Assembly: GCA_964466465.1 (NCBI GenBank)
Contig: CAYXNJ010000008.1
Span: 1 to 64,000, forward strand
From: Sulfurospirillum sp964466465
GTDB lineage: Bacteria > Campylobacterota > Campylobacteria > Campylobacterales > Sulfurospirillaceae
DNA: 64,000 nucleotides
Reading direction: 5' to 3'
Part shown: in pieces, positions 17,897 through 25,559 of the stretch
Layout of the letters: each line of letters begins with the position of its first letter
How positions within the stretch are numbered: position 1 is the first letter of the stretch
Notes under the pieces: generated by a model
What the model was told of the DNA's origin: nothing
Databases searched by the model: none
The model's input: only the letters and a program-made list of their open reading frames with translations
Made by a program: the position numbers and the translations under genes

Positions 17897-18490
17897 ATGT
17901 CAATGAAATATACTTATCAATTTCAACAAGAGATTAAAAACAGAAAAAAACAAACTTCGTATGGATCTCTAAATGATAAAAATAAATCCGAAAAATACTC
18001 GTTGAAATATTTCTTTTTAGCGATTTGTGGAATAGTTGTCATTTAAAGTATATATAATCTTAATTTTTCTTTTAATAAAAGCCAGAATTTCAAAAAAGAA
18101 CAAACCTTACCTTTCCCCAATAATGGACAAATGCAAGTTTTTACAGATAAAGAGCTCCTTGCACCTTTGAGTATTGTTACATCATTTGATAAAAATTGTT
18201 TTTTTAAATTTTACGACACTAAAGAGAATTTAATTTTTACGTTATTTATAAGAAAAAATTCTTCTCTTAATGTAAAAGTTCCCTTAGGTGAATACAACGT
18301 AAAATATGCTTCTGGCGATGAATGGTATGGTGTAGATAAGCTATTTGGATTTACTACCAATATCTATCAATTCGATAAAAAGTTAATATTTTATCGTGAG
18401 GGTAATGCTATTAATGGTCATACCTTAACATTAAATGAAGTAGTAAATGGCAATCTTTCTAAAAAAAACATATCAAAAGCAAGTTTTTAA
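17897..18490 (+). pseudogene. membrane-anchored unknown protein broken by an in-frame TAA
   Basis: ATG at 17897, with AGGA upstream, opens a 49-codon frame that ends at TAA 18044-18046 in the middle of a membrane helix (YFFLAICGIVVI). The same frame continues without another stop to 18490 and includes an internal ATG at 18131. The downstream part carries a recognisable domain of uncharacterised membrane-anchored proteins: VPLGEYNVKYASGDEWYG, then FG..T and NAINGHTLTLNEVVNGNL. Together they form one about 197-codon gene: cytoplasmic N-terminus, membrane helix, extracytoplasmic domain. The stop is TAA, so selenocysteine is excluded. Confidence 0.75.
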
Positions 18491-18524
18491 TTTGATGATT
18501 CAACCTCACTTATTTTTTATCCAC

Positions 18525-18593
18525 TTTAATCTTTAATCTGCATTTGATCGATAAGTGATGTGGAAAAATTGTTGATTAAAAAAACCTGCGTAA
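18525..18593 (+). repeat. degenerate duplicate of the hcp 3' end
   Basis: CTTTAATCTGCATTTGATCG and GTGGAAAAATTGTTGATTAAAAAA here match the last 65-70 bp of hcp (about 17128-17196), including the stop. Differences are a short deletion and a few substitutions. It is in the same orientation as hcp and bounds the segment with the toxin-antitoxin pair and the broken gene, so that segment lies between direct repeats. Best read as a scar of an insertion or recombination event at the hcp 3' end. Confidence 0.8.
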
Positions 18594-18626
18594 GTTTATA
18601 TATTATGATAGTAAAAAAGTTAAAAT

Positions 18627-19856
18627 TTAGTCTTTTTTGCTTTCTTTTTCAAATCGAAGGAGAACTTCTATACAAAGCGTTCCTGCTTCGTTACATTTTT
18701 TTGCACGTTCCATTAGATAATAGTCAAAAGCCATTATGGGAGTAATAGTTGAACTACGTGAAGAAATTATTTCAGCTGCTTGTACAATTCGCAATAACTC
18801 GAAAATGTCTAAGAGATGAATAAATCCTCCAGTTTCCTTGAAAAAATCAATAAGAATGGTACTTTGATCTTTCATTAAATCTTTTACGAGATTGAGATCA
18901 GGAATTAACACTATTGCATGCATCGGTTGTGCATATTCAACATTAATTTTTTCTCCATTTTTTGTCGTGACTATTGTTTCTGATTTTAGCTGACGAATCC
19001 CTCCTTTAAGTTGGTTAATTGCCTTTTTTATATGATTGAATATATCATGTGAAAGTTTCATTTGGCTAGGAAGTGAAGGTCGATTAAAAATTGTTAGAGT
19101 TTTAGACTCAATTAAAAATGAACCAAATTCGTAATTTAAGAAAATATCTGTTAATTCTCTATCTATATGCTCTTTTTTTTGTATTTGTGGACTATGGTAA
19201 GCACCTTGTGGGCAAAGATTATCTGTTAACCAAATAGCAAGCTGTTCCTGTTGCTTTCCTTCATTAAGATCAAAAAGATTAACAGAACTGTCATCAATAC
19301 AATTTGTAATGTAGTGATTTTTAAGAGAGTCCCAAGGGATTGTTGTAACAATATCTATAACAATTAACTCTTTAGAAGCACATCCTTCTTCTAGCTGCTT
19401 AAAGATTTTTGAGACATTATTTTGTAGTGCAGCATAATCAACATTTGCATCTGTCTTAGTTAGTGAAATAAATTCATTAAGAATAGGTGATTTTGGAAGT
19501 TTTATTTGATTCCATGCAACATTTAAAGCGAGTTCATTAAATAAAAATATTTTGCTTATCTGCCCATTTGCTATTGCCGTAAATGCTTTTTTTTCAGACT
19601 CATTTTCAACAATTGACCATATTATTGCGGGGTTAGTTGGGTCATCAAATATTTTTATACCGTATAGCAAACGATTTTGTATCTTTGCAATAATGAGACT
19701 CATCTTAGCACCTTTTACAATATATTTTTGCATTAGAGTGCTTGTCTTTATCAAAAGAGATGGTTCATGACCATCTTTACCAATAGAATAATCTAATCGA
19801 ACCAATTGAGGAGTTGCAAGAAATTCAGATCTATAATAATCAGCTAATATGTGCAT
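18627..19856 (-). CDS. unknown protein with ExK nuclease-like segment, NERD partner
   Basis: 409 residues, not recognised overall, with no membrane segment or signal peptide. Residues about 234-252 read REL...YEFGSFLIESK: a strand ending in E250-S-K252 after upstream acidic residues, as in PD-(D/E)XK folds. KAINQLKGGIRQLK follows, like the helix after the catalytic strand. The N-terminal 200 residues have alternating strands and helices. It starts 3 nt after the NERD gene stop, so the two are probably one operon. Nuclease function is inferred from one motif and the partnership. Confidence 0.55.
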   Translation of the reverse strand: MHILADYYRSEFLATPQLVRLDYSIGKDGHEPSLLIKTSTLMQKYIVKGAKMSLIIAKIQNRLLYGIKIFDDPTNPAIIWSIVENESEKKAFTAIANGQISKIFLFNELALNVAWNQIKLPKSPILNEFISLTKTDANVDYAALQNNVSKIFKQLEEGCASKELIVIDIVTTIPWDSLKNHYITNCIDDSSVNLFDLNEGKQQEQLAIWLTDNLCPQGAYHSPQIQKKEHIDRELTDIFLNYEFGSFLIESKTLTIFNRPSLPSQMKLSHDIFNHIKKAINQLKGGIRQLKSETIVTTKNGEKINVEYAQPMHAIVLIPDLNLVKDLMKDQSTILIDFFKETGGFIHLLDIFELLRIVQAAEIISSRSSTITPIMAFDYYLMERAKKCNEAGTLCIEVLLRFEKESKKD

Positions 19857-19859
19857 AAT

Positions 19860-20612
19860 TTAACTAGCCTTTGAATTAACATTTCGACACTTCGGATACC
19901 CACTACACCCGTAAAATGCTTCTCCCGTTTGTCTATTGTGTCTTAAAACCATTTCTTTACCACATCGTGAGCATATTTTAGGTGTTTGTGTTGGCGCGGG
20001 TTTTGCATTGTGTCTTGCGTGTAAGTTAGAAACATGCTCTCTATCGGTTGTAAAGCTTTGTTTGAGGCGCTTTTGGTTTAGGGTTTCTATCGTCATGTCA
20101 AATTGATAGGCGGAGAGTTTTTCTTCTTGGAAAGATTCGATGTAGGAGGTGTATTTTGCATTGATAAAAACATTGTTTGGCATAGTAGTTTTAAATTCGC
20201 AATCACCGATAAACACAACAATCGAGATAATGCTTTCTGCTGGCAATGCCAATATTTCTTCTAAGGCTTTGGTATGTCGATAATTCTGGCGCAAAGGATT
20301 TTGAAAACGGTGCTTTTCTTTGAAAATTTGTTGTGTCCACATGGGCTGGTGCTCATCTCCAAAAATCCACCCTTTCATGTTTTTTGTTTCGATAACAAAA
20401 ACACCATAACGCGAGACAATGACATGGTCTATTTGCGTGGTTGAACCATCATTTAGTTGTAAAGTAATGTTCTTAATGTTGACATATTCGTCTTTGTCAA
20501 GATGCAAAGAAGTTGCAACATTGACCGTAAATTCGCCAATTTTGCCTTTCATCCATGGCGTTTTAAATAAAATACCTAGTACAAAAACAGAACCAATGAG
20601 CCAGAAAATCAC
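19860..20612 (-). CDS. NERD nuclease-related protein with C4 zinc finger
   Basis: 250 residues. An N-terminal membrane helix (about 1-16) is followed by a NERD domain at about 22-130. The PD-(D/E)XK-type residues are visible as D62 in TTQIDHVIVS and E75-T-K77 in VFVIETKN. The C-terminus is a topoisomerase-type C4 zinc finger, with CSRCGKEM pairing with YGCSGYPKCRN. The start is GTG at 20612 with AAAGGA 7 nt before. Membrane-tethered DNA processing is implied by the domains; a defence or DNA-repair role is a guess. Cotranscribed with the 409-residue gene. Confidence 0.8.
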   Translation of the reverse strand: MIFWLIGSVFVLGILFKTPWMKGKIGEFTVNVATSLHLDKDEYVNIKNITLQLNDGSTTQIDHVIVSRYGVFVIETKNMKGWIFGDEHQPMWTQQIFKEKHRFQNPLRQNYRHTKALEEILALPAESIISIVVFIGDCEFKTTMPNNVFINAKYTSYIESFQEEKLSAYQFDMTIETLNQKRLKQSFTTDREHVSNLHARHNAKPAPTQTPKICSRCGKEMVLRHNRQTGEAFYGCSGYPKCRNVNSKAS

Positions 20613-20663
20613 TTTATTTTCCTTTACATGTAAAAAATAAAATCAGGATGATTGTATCTACCT

Positions 20664-20873
20664 TTAAACGCCTTTAACCTCTATCACTTCATCACCCACT
20701 TCAACCCTCTCACCCGAAACTATCTTAGCGCGTTTCCTTGTCTCCACTTCGCCGTTTCGCTTCACCTGTCCTTCTTCGATAAGCGTTTTTGCGTATGCGC
20801 CACTCTCCGCCACGCCCATCACTTTGAGCAGTTTAAACAACTCGATGTACTCTTCGTCTAGTTCAAATTTCAT
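20664..20873 (-). CDS. S4-domain RNA-binding protein
   Basis: 69 residues forming essentially one S4 domain: YIELFKLLKVMGVAESGAYAKTLIEEGQVKRNGEVETRKRAKIVSGERV is split here only by domain limits. It is similar in type to E. coli YbcJ. ATG at 20873 is chosen; upstream residues in the open frame do not match the domain. Probably binds structured RNA; the ligand is unknown. Confidence 0.8.
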   Translation of the reverse strand: MKFELDEEYIELFKLLKVMGVAESGAYAKTLIEEGQVKRNGEVETRKRAKIVSGERVEVGDEVIEVKGV

Positions 20874-20983
20874 TTTAATTCCTTTGTTTGAGCAATCATA
20901 TCCTAAAAGCCTACAAGAGCTTTTCAAGTAAAAATTTTGGTGTATCAATGGCAAGAGCTAACATATGGGCTTGTTTGGAAAAG

Positions 20984-21430
20984 TCATACATGTGCCAACT
21001 CCTGCGTGAGTCTTTCTTCAAACGAAGAGAAGGCATCAAGTTTTGCAAATGCAGAACCGTTAAAAAGATGCAAAAATGCTTTTGGTGTAGTGACTTTATG
21101 GGAAAAAAGTTGCGTGAGTGTTTCATCGTCTAGTTCTCGTACCAACTTGGCAAAGGCTACACGTTCTCTTGGTGTGAGCTTGGCATAGCTTTTTTTGGAA
21201 AAGAGTTTAAAAATCTCATCATTTGTAAACAGCTCTTCTTCTTTAATATTGCGATTGAGAAGTGTCAAAATGGGTGTTGGTACACTTTGCGTGATGGCTT
21301 GCAGGGCACGTTTTGCATCGGTGTTTTTGATGAGCAAATAGAGTTTATGCTTTGCATGTTCAGGCTTACTCCACTCTTTGAGCGTGCTTCTTGGAATGTT
21401 CAAAAGTTTTAGGGCTTCACTCTCTTGCAT
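20984..21430 (-). CDS. unknown protein with N-terminal HTH-like segment
   Basis: 148 residues. The start MQESEALKLLNIPRSTLKEWSK resembles the helix-turn-helix of proteins that bind DNA through an Ser-Thr-Leu recognition helix; the rest is helical and charged. No enzyme motif. AAAAAAGGAG lies just upstream of the ATG. It stands alone between the S4 gene and a repeat-bearing gap. A DNA-binding regulator is a weak inference. Confidence 0.55.
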   Translation of the reverse strand: MQESEALKLLNIPRSTLKEWSKPEHAKHKLYLLIKNTDAKRALQAITQSVPTPILTLLNRNIKEEELFTNDEIFKLFSKKSYAKLTPRERVAFAKLVRELDDETLTQLFSHKVTTPKAFLHLFNGSAFAKLDAFSSFEERLTQELAHV

Positions 21431-21510
21431 GAACTACTCCTTTTTTGTAAAATTATAGCCGATTATCGGCTATTAATCAATAAGCATAATAAACTTTGTG
21501 AACGAAGTAA

Positions 21511-21610
21511 AAGCACCAAAGGTGCGCGGGTATTCCGCCGAGGAAAACTTAGCGTTAGCGTAGCTTTTCGAGCTTTGCTTGAAAAGCGTGTTAAGAGTTC
21601 TTTGAACTCT
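21511..21610 (-). repeat. intergenic palindromic repeat, copy A (minus)
   Basis: Reverse complement of the element at 24123-24205 and 50025-50128. It contains the hairpins GCACC-TTT-GGTGC and TTTCC-TCGGC-GGAAA and a purine-rich AAGC...GCTT stem. The shared order is AACACGCTTTT, AAGCAAAGCT, CTACG, TTTTCCTCGGCGGAA, CGCACCTTTGGTGC. It extends with an AGAGTTC/GAACTCT stem shared with the 50-kb copy. It fills most of the gap before petA; no gene is seen in the gap. Confidence 0.85.
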
Positions 21611-21669
21611 ATTGACAAAAGTTTTGGTAAAATGGCTACGCGCAAAGCATGGCATAAAGGACGATGGGA

Positions 21670-22170
21670 ATGGACAAAAACCGAAGACTGGTAAATTATT
21701 CGCTGTTAGCACTCACAGGAACGGGTGTGTACCATGCGATAGGTACGATGTTTCAGTCTTTAGAACCGCCCAAAAAAGCGCTCCTTGATGCGGCAACGTT
21801 TATAGACACGACCACATTACCACTCAATGAAATTTCTTACCTCTCATGGCAAAAAAAGCCACTCTTTGTTTTAAAAAAAGACGCGTCTATGGTGCTCGAT
21901 AAAAAGCGTGACATCCAAATCGGTGAGCACTACTACACCCTAATGGTGGGCATTTGCACGCATCTCGGGTGTGTTCCAAAGTACGATGCAAAGGCGGAGC
22001 GATTTCTTTGTCCGTGCCACAATGGGCAGTTTGACTACAACGGCAACGCGCTTGCAAGCCCTGTTACCAAGCCTTTGGTCATTCCTCCGTTTAAAGTTCA
22101 AGGTGAGACCATCATCGTCGGAGAAGTAGGCGAGGCGTACCTCCAACTCATGGAGGCGGCAAAAGCATGA
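21670..22170 (+). CDS. petA: Rieske iron-sulfur protein PetA
   Basis: Rieske subunit of a quinol-oxidising cytochrome bc complex. The 2Fe-2S ligands are in GICTHLGCVPKY and LCPCHNGQFDYNGNA (CTHLGC...CPCH). The N-terminus has a membrane anchor with twin arginines (KNRRLVNYSLLAL), suggesting Tat export. ATG at 21670 has AAAGGA 8 nt upstream; ATG at 21664 is only 2 nt from it. Length is normal. It overlaps petB by 4 bp. Confidence 0.93.
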   Translation: MDKNRRLVNYSLLALTGTGVYHAIGTMFQSLEPPKKALLDAATFIDTTTLPLNEISYLSWQKKPLFVLKKDASMVLDKKRDIQIGEHYYTLMVGICTHLGCVPKYDAKAERFLCPCHNGQFDYNGNALASPVTKPLVIPPFKVQGETIIVGEVGEAYLQLMEAAKA

Positions 22171-23327
22171 ATCTCAAAATACATAATTTCAATATACTCC
22201 TTTACACAGGCGCCATCATGGTTGTCGTGTGTCTTTTACTTTTGGTTTCGGGCATCTTTCTTGCCATGCACTACATCCCAGAGGCAAGCAAAGCGTTTGA
22301 GAGTGTGCATACGACCATCATGCAAGAGGTCAATTACGGTTGGTTATGGCGTAAAATCCACGCGGTCGGCTCGACTTTTTTCTTTTTACTACTCTACATT
22401 CATCTTTTAGGCATGCTCTTTTTTGGGTTTTACAAGCATGGCAAAACAAAGTACTGGTACAGCGGTATGGTGCTGTACTTTTGCTGTATGGTCATTGGTT
22501 TTACGGGCTATGTACTTCCGATGGGGCAGATGAGCTACTGGGCGGCGCAAGTCATCACCAGTTTGCTTGAGTACATCCCTGGTGCGGGTGAGGACATCGT
22601 GCTGTGGGTAAGAGGGGATTTTAGTGTGAGTGGCATCACGCTACTTCGTTTTTATACCTTGCACATCGTGGTGATGCCTTTAGCCATCGCTTTAATGGTG
22701 CTCGTACACACGGACTTCATGAAGTGGTACGCCACCAACAAGCTCTCATGGAATCGCAAAGGCTTACACATCCAAAAAGCGGAGCGTTACAGCAAACACA
22801 TCACAACGCACAAAGAGCCAAAACCCATTTTCTCCAATGCCGTTTTAAAGCCACTTTTGGCAAGTACGCTTTTCTTGGCACTCTTTTTTTACTGTGTTTT
22901 CTTTTACGATGCCATCGCCTTTGATGCGCTCAATCTCACCCCCGCAAACCCGAGCGATACGCCTTCACACATCTATCCAGAGTGGTATTTTCTGTGGATG
23001 TTGCAGTTGCTTAAGAGCTTTTTCTTTGACATCGGCATCATCAAGGGTTCGTACATCGGTATGGCATCGCTGGTCATGGTCAATGTGGGGCTGTTATTCA
23101 TGCCATTGTTAGACAGAAACCCACGCCGCATCCCCGCTCATCAGCGTCCGTACTTTTTGGTGTGGTTTTGGGCATTGGTGGTTTCACTCATTGCGTTGAG
23201 CATTCTAGGTAAATTGCCAAGTTCAAGCACAAGCCTTTATGTAGGGCTTTTCTTTTCAACCGTTTTGATGGCACTTTTCTTCATCTTACCGTTTCTCTCA
23301 CAAAAGGAGTCTCATGCCAAATCGTAA
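22167..23327 (+). CDS. petB: cytochrome b of a Rieske/cytochrome b complex
   Basis: 386-residue unsplit cytochrome b with about eight or nine membrane helices. The four haem ligands are visible as H65/H79 and H165/H180, and the quinol-site PEWY motif is in SHIYPEWYFLWML. Fourteen residues separate the second histidine pair, as in cytochrome b6, rather than the thirteen of mitochondrial-type proteins. ATGA overlap with petA. It would pass electrons from menaquinol to the Rieske centre; the onward acceptor is unclear because no cytochrome c gene follows. Confidence 0.93.
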   Translation: MNLKIHNFNILLYTGAIMVVVCLLLLVSGIFLAMHYIPEASKAFESVHTTIMQEVNYGWLWRKIHAVGSTFFFLLLYIHLLGMLFFGFYKHGKTKYWYSGMVLYFCCMVIGFTGYVLPMGQMSYWAAQVITSLLEYIPGAGEDIVLWVRGDFSVSGITLLRFYTLHIVVMPLAIALMVLVHTDFMKWYATNKLSWNRKGLHIQKAERYSKHITTHKEPKPIFSNAVLKPLLASTLFLALFFYCVFFYDAIAFDALNLTPANPSDTPSHIYPEWYFLWMLQLLKSFFFDIGIIKGSYIGMASLVMVNVGLLFMPLLDRNPRRIPAHQRPYFLVWFWALVVSLIALSILGKLPSSSTSLYVGLFFSTVLMALFFILPFLSQKESHAKS

Positions 23328-23577
23328 AATTTTTGCGGCTATCGTGCTGTGTGTTTTTATGTTGGTTGTGGGCTTAGAGTGGTTACCAAAACAGTTTGTT
23401 GCACCTCAAACGCTGAGCACAGAGCAGACTCTCAAAGCAACGATCCAAGAAGAAAAAACGCTCTCCGAAAAAGAGACAAGCAAGCGCGATGCGATGGGCT
23501 ATGGGGTTGTGGGGTATTTTTTAGTGCTCTCAGCGTTGTTGTACAGCAAAATCCTGCTTCAACGCTCACACGAGTAA
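23314..23577 (+). CDS. small two-helix protein in place of cytochrome c1
   Basis: 87 residues with helices at about 7-25 and 62-80 joined by a charged loop of about 36 residues. No CxxCH haem site, so it is not the dihaem PetC normally third in this operon in Campylobacterota. It overlaps petB by 14 bp, which argues for a subunit or assembly role in the same complex. Not recognised. Confidence 0.7.
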   Translation: MPNRKIFAAIVLCVFMLVVGLEWLPKQFVAPQTLSTEQTLKATIQEEKTLSEKETSKRDAMGYGVVGYFLVLSALLYSKILLQRSHE

Positions 23578-23580
23578 AAC

Positions 23581-24096
23581 CTAAGCTTTTTTCTTTCCAT
23601 CCAAAATCACATCCATAATCATCGCAAGTACCCCTAAGGTAATGAGCGTAAATGCCCATGAAAAGCTTTTGGTGATGACGTATCCGACGATTAAAACAGC
23701 GAGTGCGGTAGGAACTTCGTTGTAAGCTCTGAAAAATTTACCATCTTTGCTACAGGTTCCATTGGCAAGCTCTAAACGGTACTTTTCGAGTGAAAAGGAG
23801 TAGAGCGTAAGGGCGATGAGTACCGTAAACTTGGCATAAATCCATCCACCACTTGAAAGCAGTTGAGGGTCGGCGACAATCATGCTTAAACCACTAGCCA
23901 AAGTAGCCCAAAAAGCAGGAAGACCGATGTACTTGTAGATTTTGTACTCTTGGATTTTTACCACTTCCACAAACTCTTTTTTTTCCGCGTGTTCGACATG
24001 ATAGACAAAAAGTCGTGGCAAGTAAAACAGCATCGCCATCCATGACATAAGTGCGATAACGTGAAAAGCAAGAATCCATTTGTAGTGTTCCAACAT
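23581..24096 (-). CDS. hemJ: protoporphyrinogen IX oxidase HemJ
   Basis: 171-residue membrane protein of the HemJ (UPF0093) family, which oxidises protoporphyrinogen IX in haem synthesis in organisms lacking HemG/HemY. The signature is at the N-terminus: AFHVIALMSWMAMLFYLPRLFVYH, with its conserved histidine. A second conserved block is WIYAKFTVLIALTLYSF, and RAYNEVPTALAVLIVGYVI closes the protein. Four to five membrane helices. Convergent with the petAB operon (3 nt between stops). Confidence 0.87.
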   Translation of the reverse strand: MLEHYKWILAFHVIALMSWMAMLFYLPRLFVYHVEHAEKKEFVEVVKIQEYKIYKYIGLPAFWATLASGLSMIVADPQLLSSGGWIYAKFTVLIALTLYSFSLEKYRLELANGTCSKDGKFFRAYNEVPTALAVLIVGYVITKSFSWAFTLITLGVLAMIMDVILDGKKKA

Positions 24097-24122
24097 CTAT
24101 CCTTTTTTCATTAAAATGCTAT

Positions 24123-24205
24123 AACACGCTTTTAAAGCAAAGCTCTAATAGCTACGTTAACACTAGGTTTTCCTCGGCGGAAAGCCCACGCACCTTTGGT
24201 GCTTT
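24123..24205 (+). repeat. intergenic palindromic repeat, copy B (plus)
   Basis: Same element as copy A but in the opposite orientation. The core TTTTCCTCGGCGGAAAGCCC and the hairpin GCACCTTTGGTGC are intact. It lies between divergent hemJ and the helicase gene. With copy A it brackets the petAB-hemJ segment as inverted repeats about 2.5 kb apart. Confidence 0.85.
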
Positions 24206-24305
24206 TCTTCATTTACAAGCGCGTTATCATACCAAAAACTTACCTCAAACTCCTCTAAAGTGAGATTATCCTACAATGCTGACAAAGATTTAAAGGATAC
24301 ACCCT

Positions 24306-25541
24306 ATGCCATTTACCACCCTTTGCCCTGCGATTCAAAAAGCCATCCATGAAGTAGGTTTTAGTGAGCCAACGGCGATTCAAAAAAGCGTCATTCCTTT
24401 GGTGTTGGAGCGTCGTGACATCTTGGCTAGAGCGCAAACGGGAAGTGGTAAAAGTGCTTCGTTTGTACTTCCTATTTTAGAGCTGTGGAGTGCAAGTAAG
24501 GGTGAGGGAAAAGCGAAAATCAAAGCGCTTATTTTAACCCCCACGAGGGAGCTGACCTTGCAAGTGGCAGAAGCGTTTGTGGTGTTTGGGAAGCATTTGA
24601 GCGTCACGCCAAAAGTGGTCAGTTTGATTGGTGGGGAGAAAATCGGCGAGCAGTTGTACGACATCCAACAAGGGTGTGACATCGTGGTGGCAACCTCTGG
24701 GCGATTGCTGGACATCATGAGCAAAAAGCAGATTAACCTCTCGCACGTAGAATTTTTTGTACTCGATGAAGCGGATAAGATGCTAGACCTTGGCTTTGAG
24801 CAAGAGCTAAACGCCATCCTAGAAGCCTTGCCAATAAAACGTCAAAACCTGCTTTTCTCCGCAACCTACCCAGAAAAGATGCAAACCATCGCTTCCAAAA
24901 TCACTCAAAGTGCGGTTGAGGTCAGCATCGAAGCGGAACAAGTAAGCGTTGCGCACATCGCACAGCGAGCTATTTTGGTGAGCAAAGAAAACCGTGCACC
25001 GCTTTTGCGTCATCTGCTTAAAACGCACCGATGGAAAAAAGTCTTGGTCTTTATGGCAAATAAGAGGGCGTGTGAAAACATCGCCATGAAGTTTCGTAAA
25101 CACGGCTTTAGCGCAGAAGCGTTTCATGGAGACTTGGTGCAAGAGGGTAGAAACTGGGCACTTCAAGCCCTAAAAGAGGGCAAAGTCAACATCCTTTTTG
25201 CCACAGACATCGCCGCACGTGGGCTTCATATCGAGGATGTGGAGTGTGTCATCAATTTTGATTTGCCTCGCTCACCGCTGGATTATGTGCATCGTATCGG
25301 GCGAACGGGTAGGGCTGGGAAAAAGGGTGTAGCGATTTCGTTTATTGACTATGAAGACGAAGCTCATTTTGCGCTCATTCAAAAACGCTGTGATGTCAAG
25401 ATGGAAAAAGAGAGCATTCAAGGGTTTGAACGCATCGGTGAAGCACCTAAAAAAGAGAAGGGGAGTGCTCCTGTAAAAGGGAAGCGAAAAAGTAAAAAAG
25501 ATAAGCTACGAGATGTACAAAAAGAGGGTGCAAGCTCCTAA
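24306..25541 (+). CDS. DEAD-box RNA helicase, RhlE-like
   Basis: ATP-dependent RNA helicase. The Q-motif is near residue 20 (GFSEPTAIQKSVIP). Walker A is AQTGSGKSASF, motif Ia PTRELTLQ, motif II FVLDEADKML, motif III FSATYPEKM, motif VI HRIGRTGRAG. It ends in a Lys-rich tail (about 385-411) typical of RhlE-type proteins. 411 residues. Likely acts in ribosome assembly or RNA turnover, particularly in the cold; the specific target is not visible. Confidence 0.9.
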   Translation: MPFTTLCPAIQKAIHEVGFSEPTAIQKSVIPLVLERRDILARAQTGSGKSASFVLPILELWSASKGEGKAKIKALILTPTRELTLQVAEAFVVFGKHLSVTPKVVSLIGGEKIGEQLYDIQQGCDIVVATSGRLLDIMSKKQINLSHVEFFVLDEADKMLDLGFEQELNAILEALPIKRQNLLFSATYPEKMQTIASKITQSAVEVSIEAEQVSVAHIAQRAILVSKENRAPLLRHLLKTHRWKKVLVFMANKRACENIAMKFRKHGFSAEAFHGDLVQEGRNWALQALKEGKVNILFATDIAARGLHIEDVECVINFDLPRSPLDYVHRIGRTGRAGKKGVAISFIDYEDEAHFALIQKRCDVKMEKESIQGFERIGEAPKKEKGSAPVKGKRKSKKDKLRDVQKEGASS

Positions 25542-25559
25542 AAGCTTGCACTGTAATGA

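Noticed and set aside
18044..18046. Recoded stop (selenocysteine or readthrough)
   Set aside because: The codon is TAA, not TGA, and no recoding structure is evident; nonsense mutation is simpler.
18560..18745. 61-codon plus-strand ORF beginning MEKLLIKKT
   Set aside because: It starts inside the degenerate hcp tail copy and then runs antisense to the 409-residue gene; no ribosome site.
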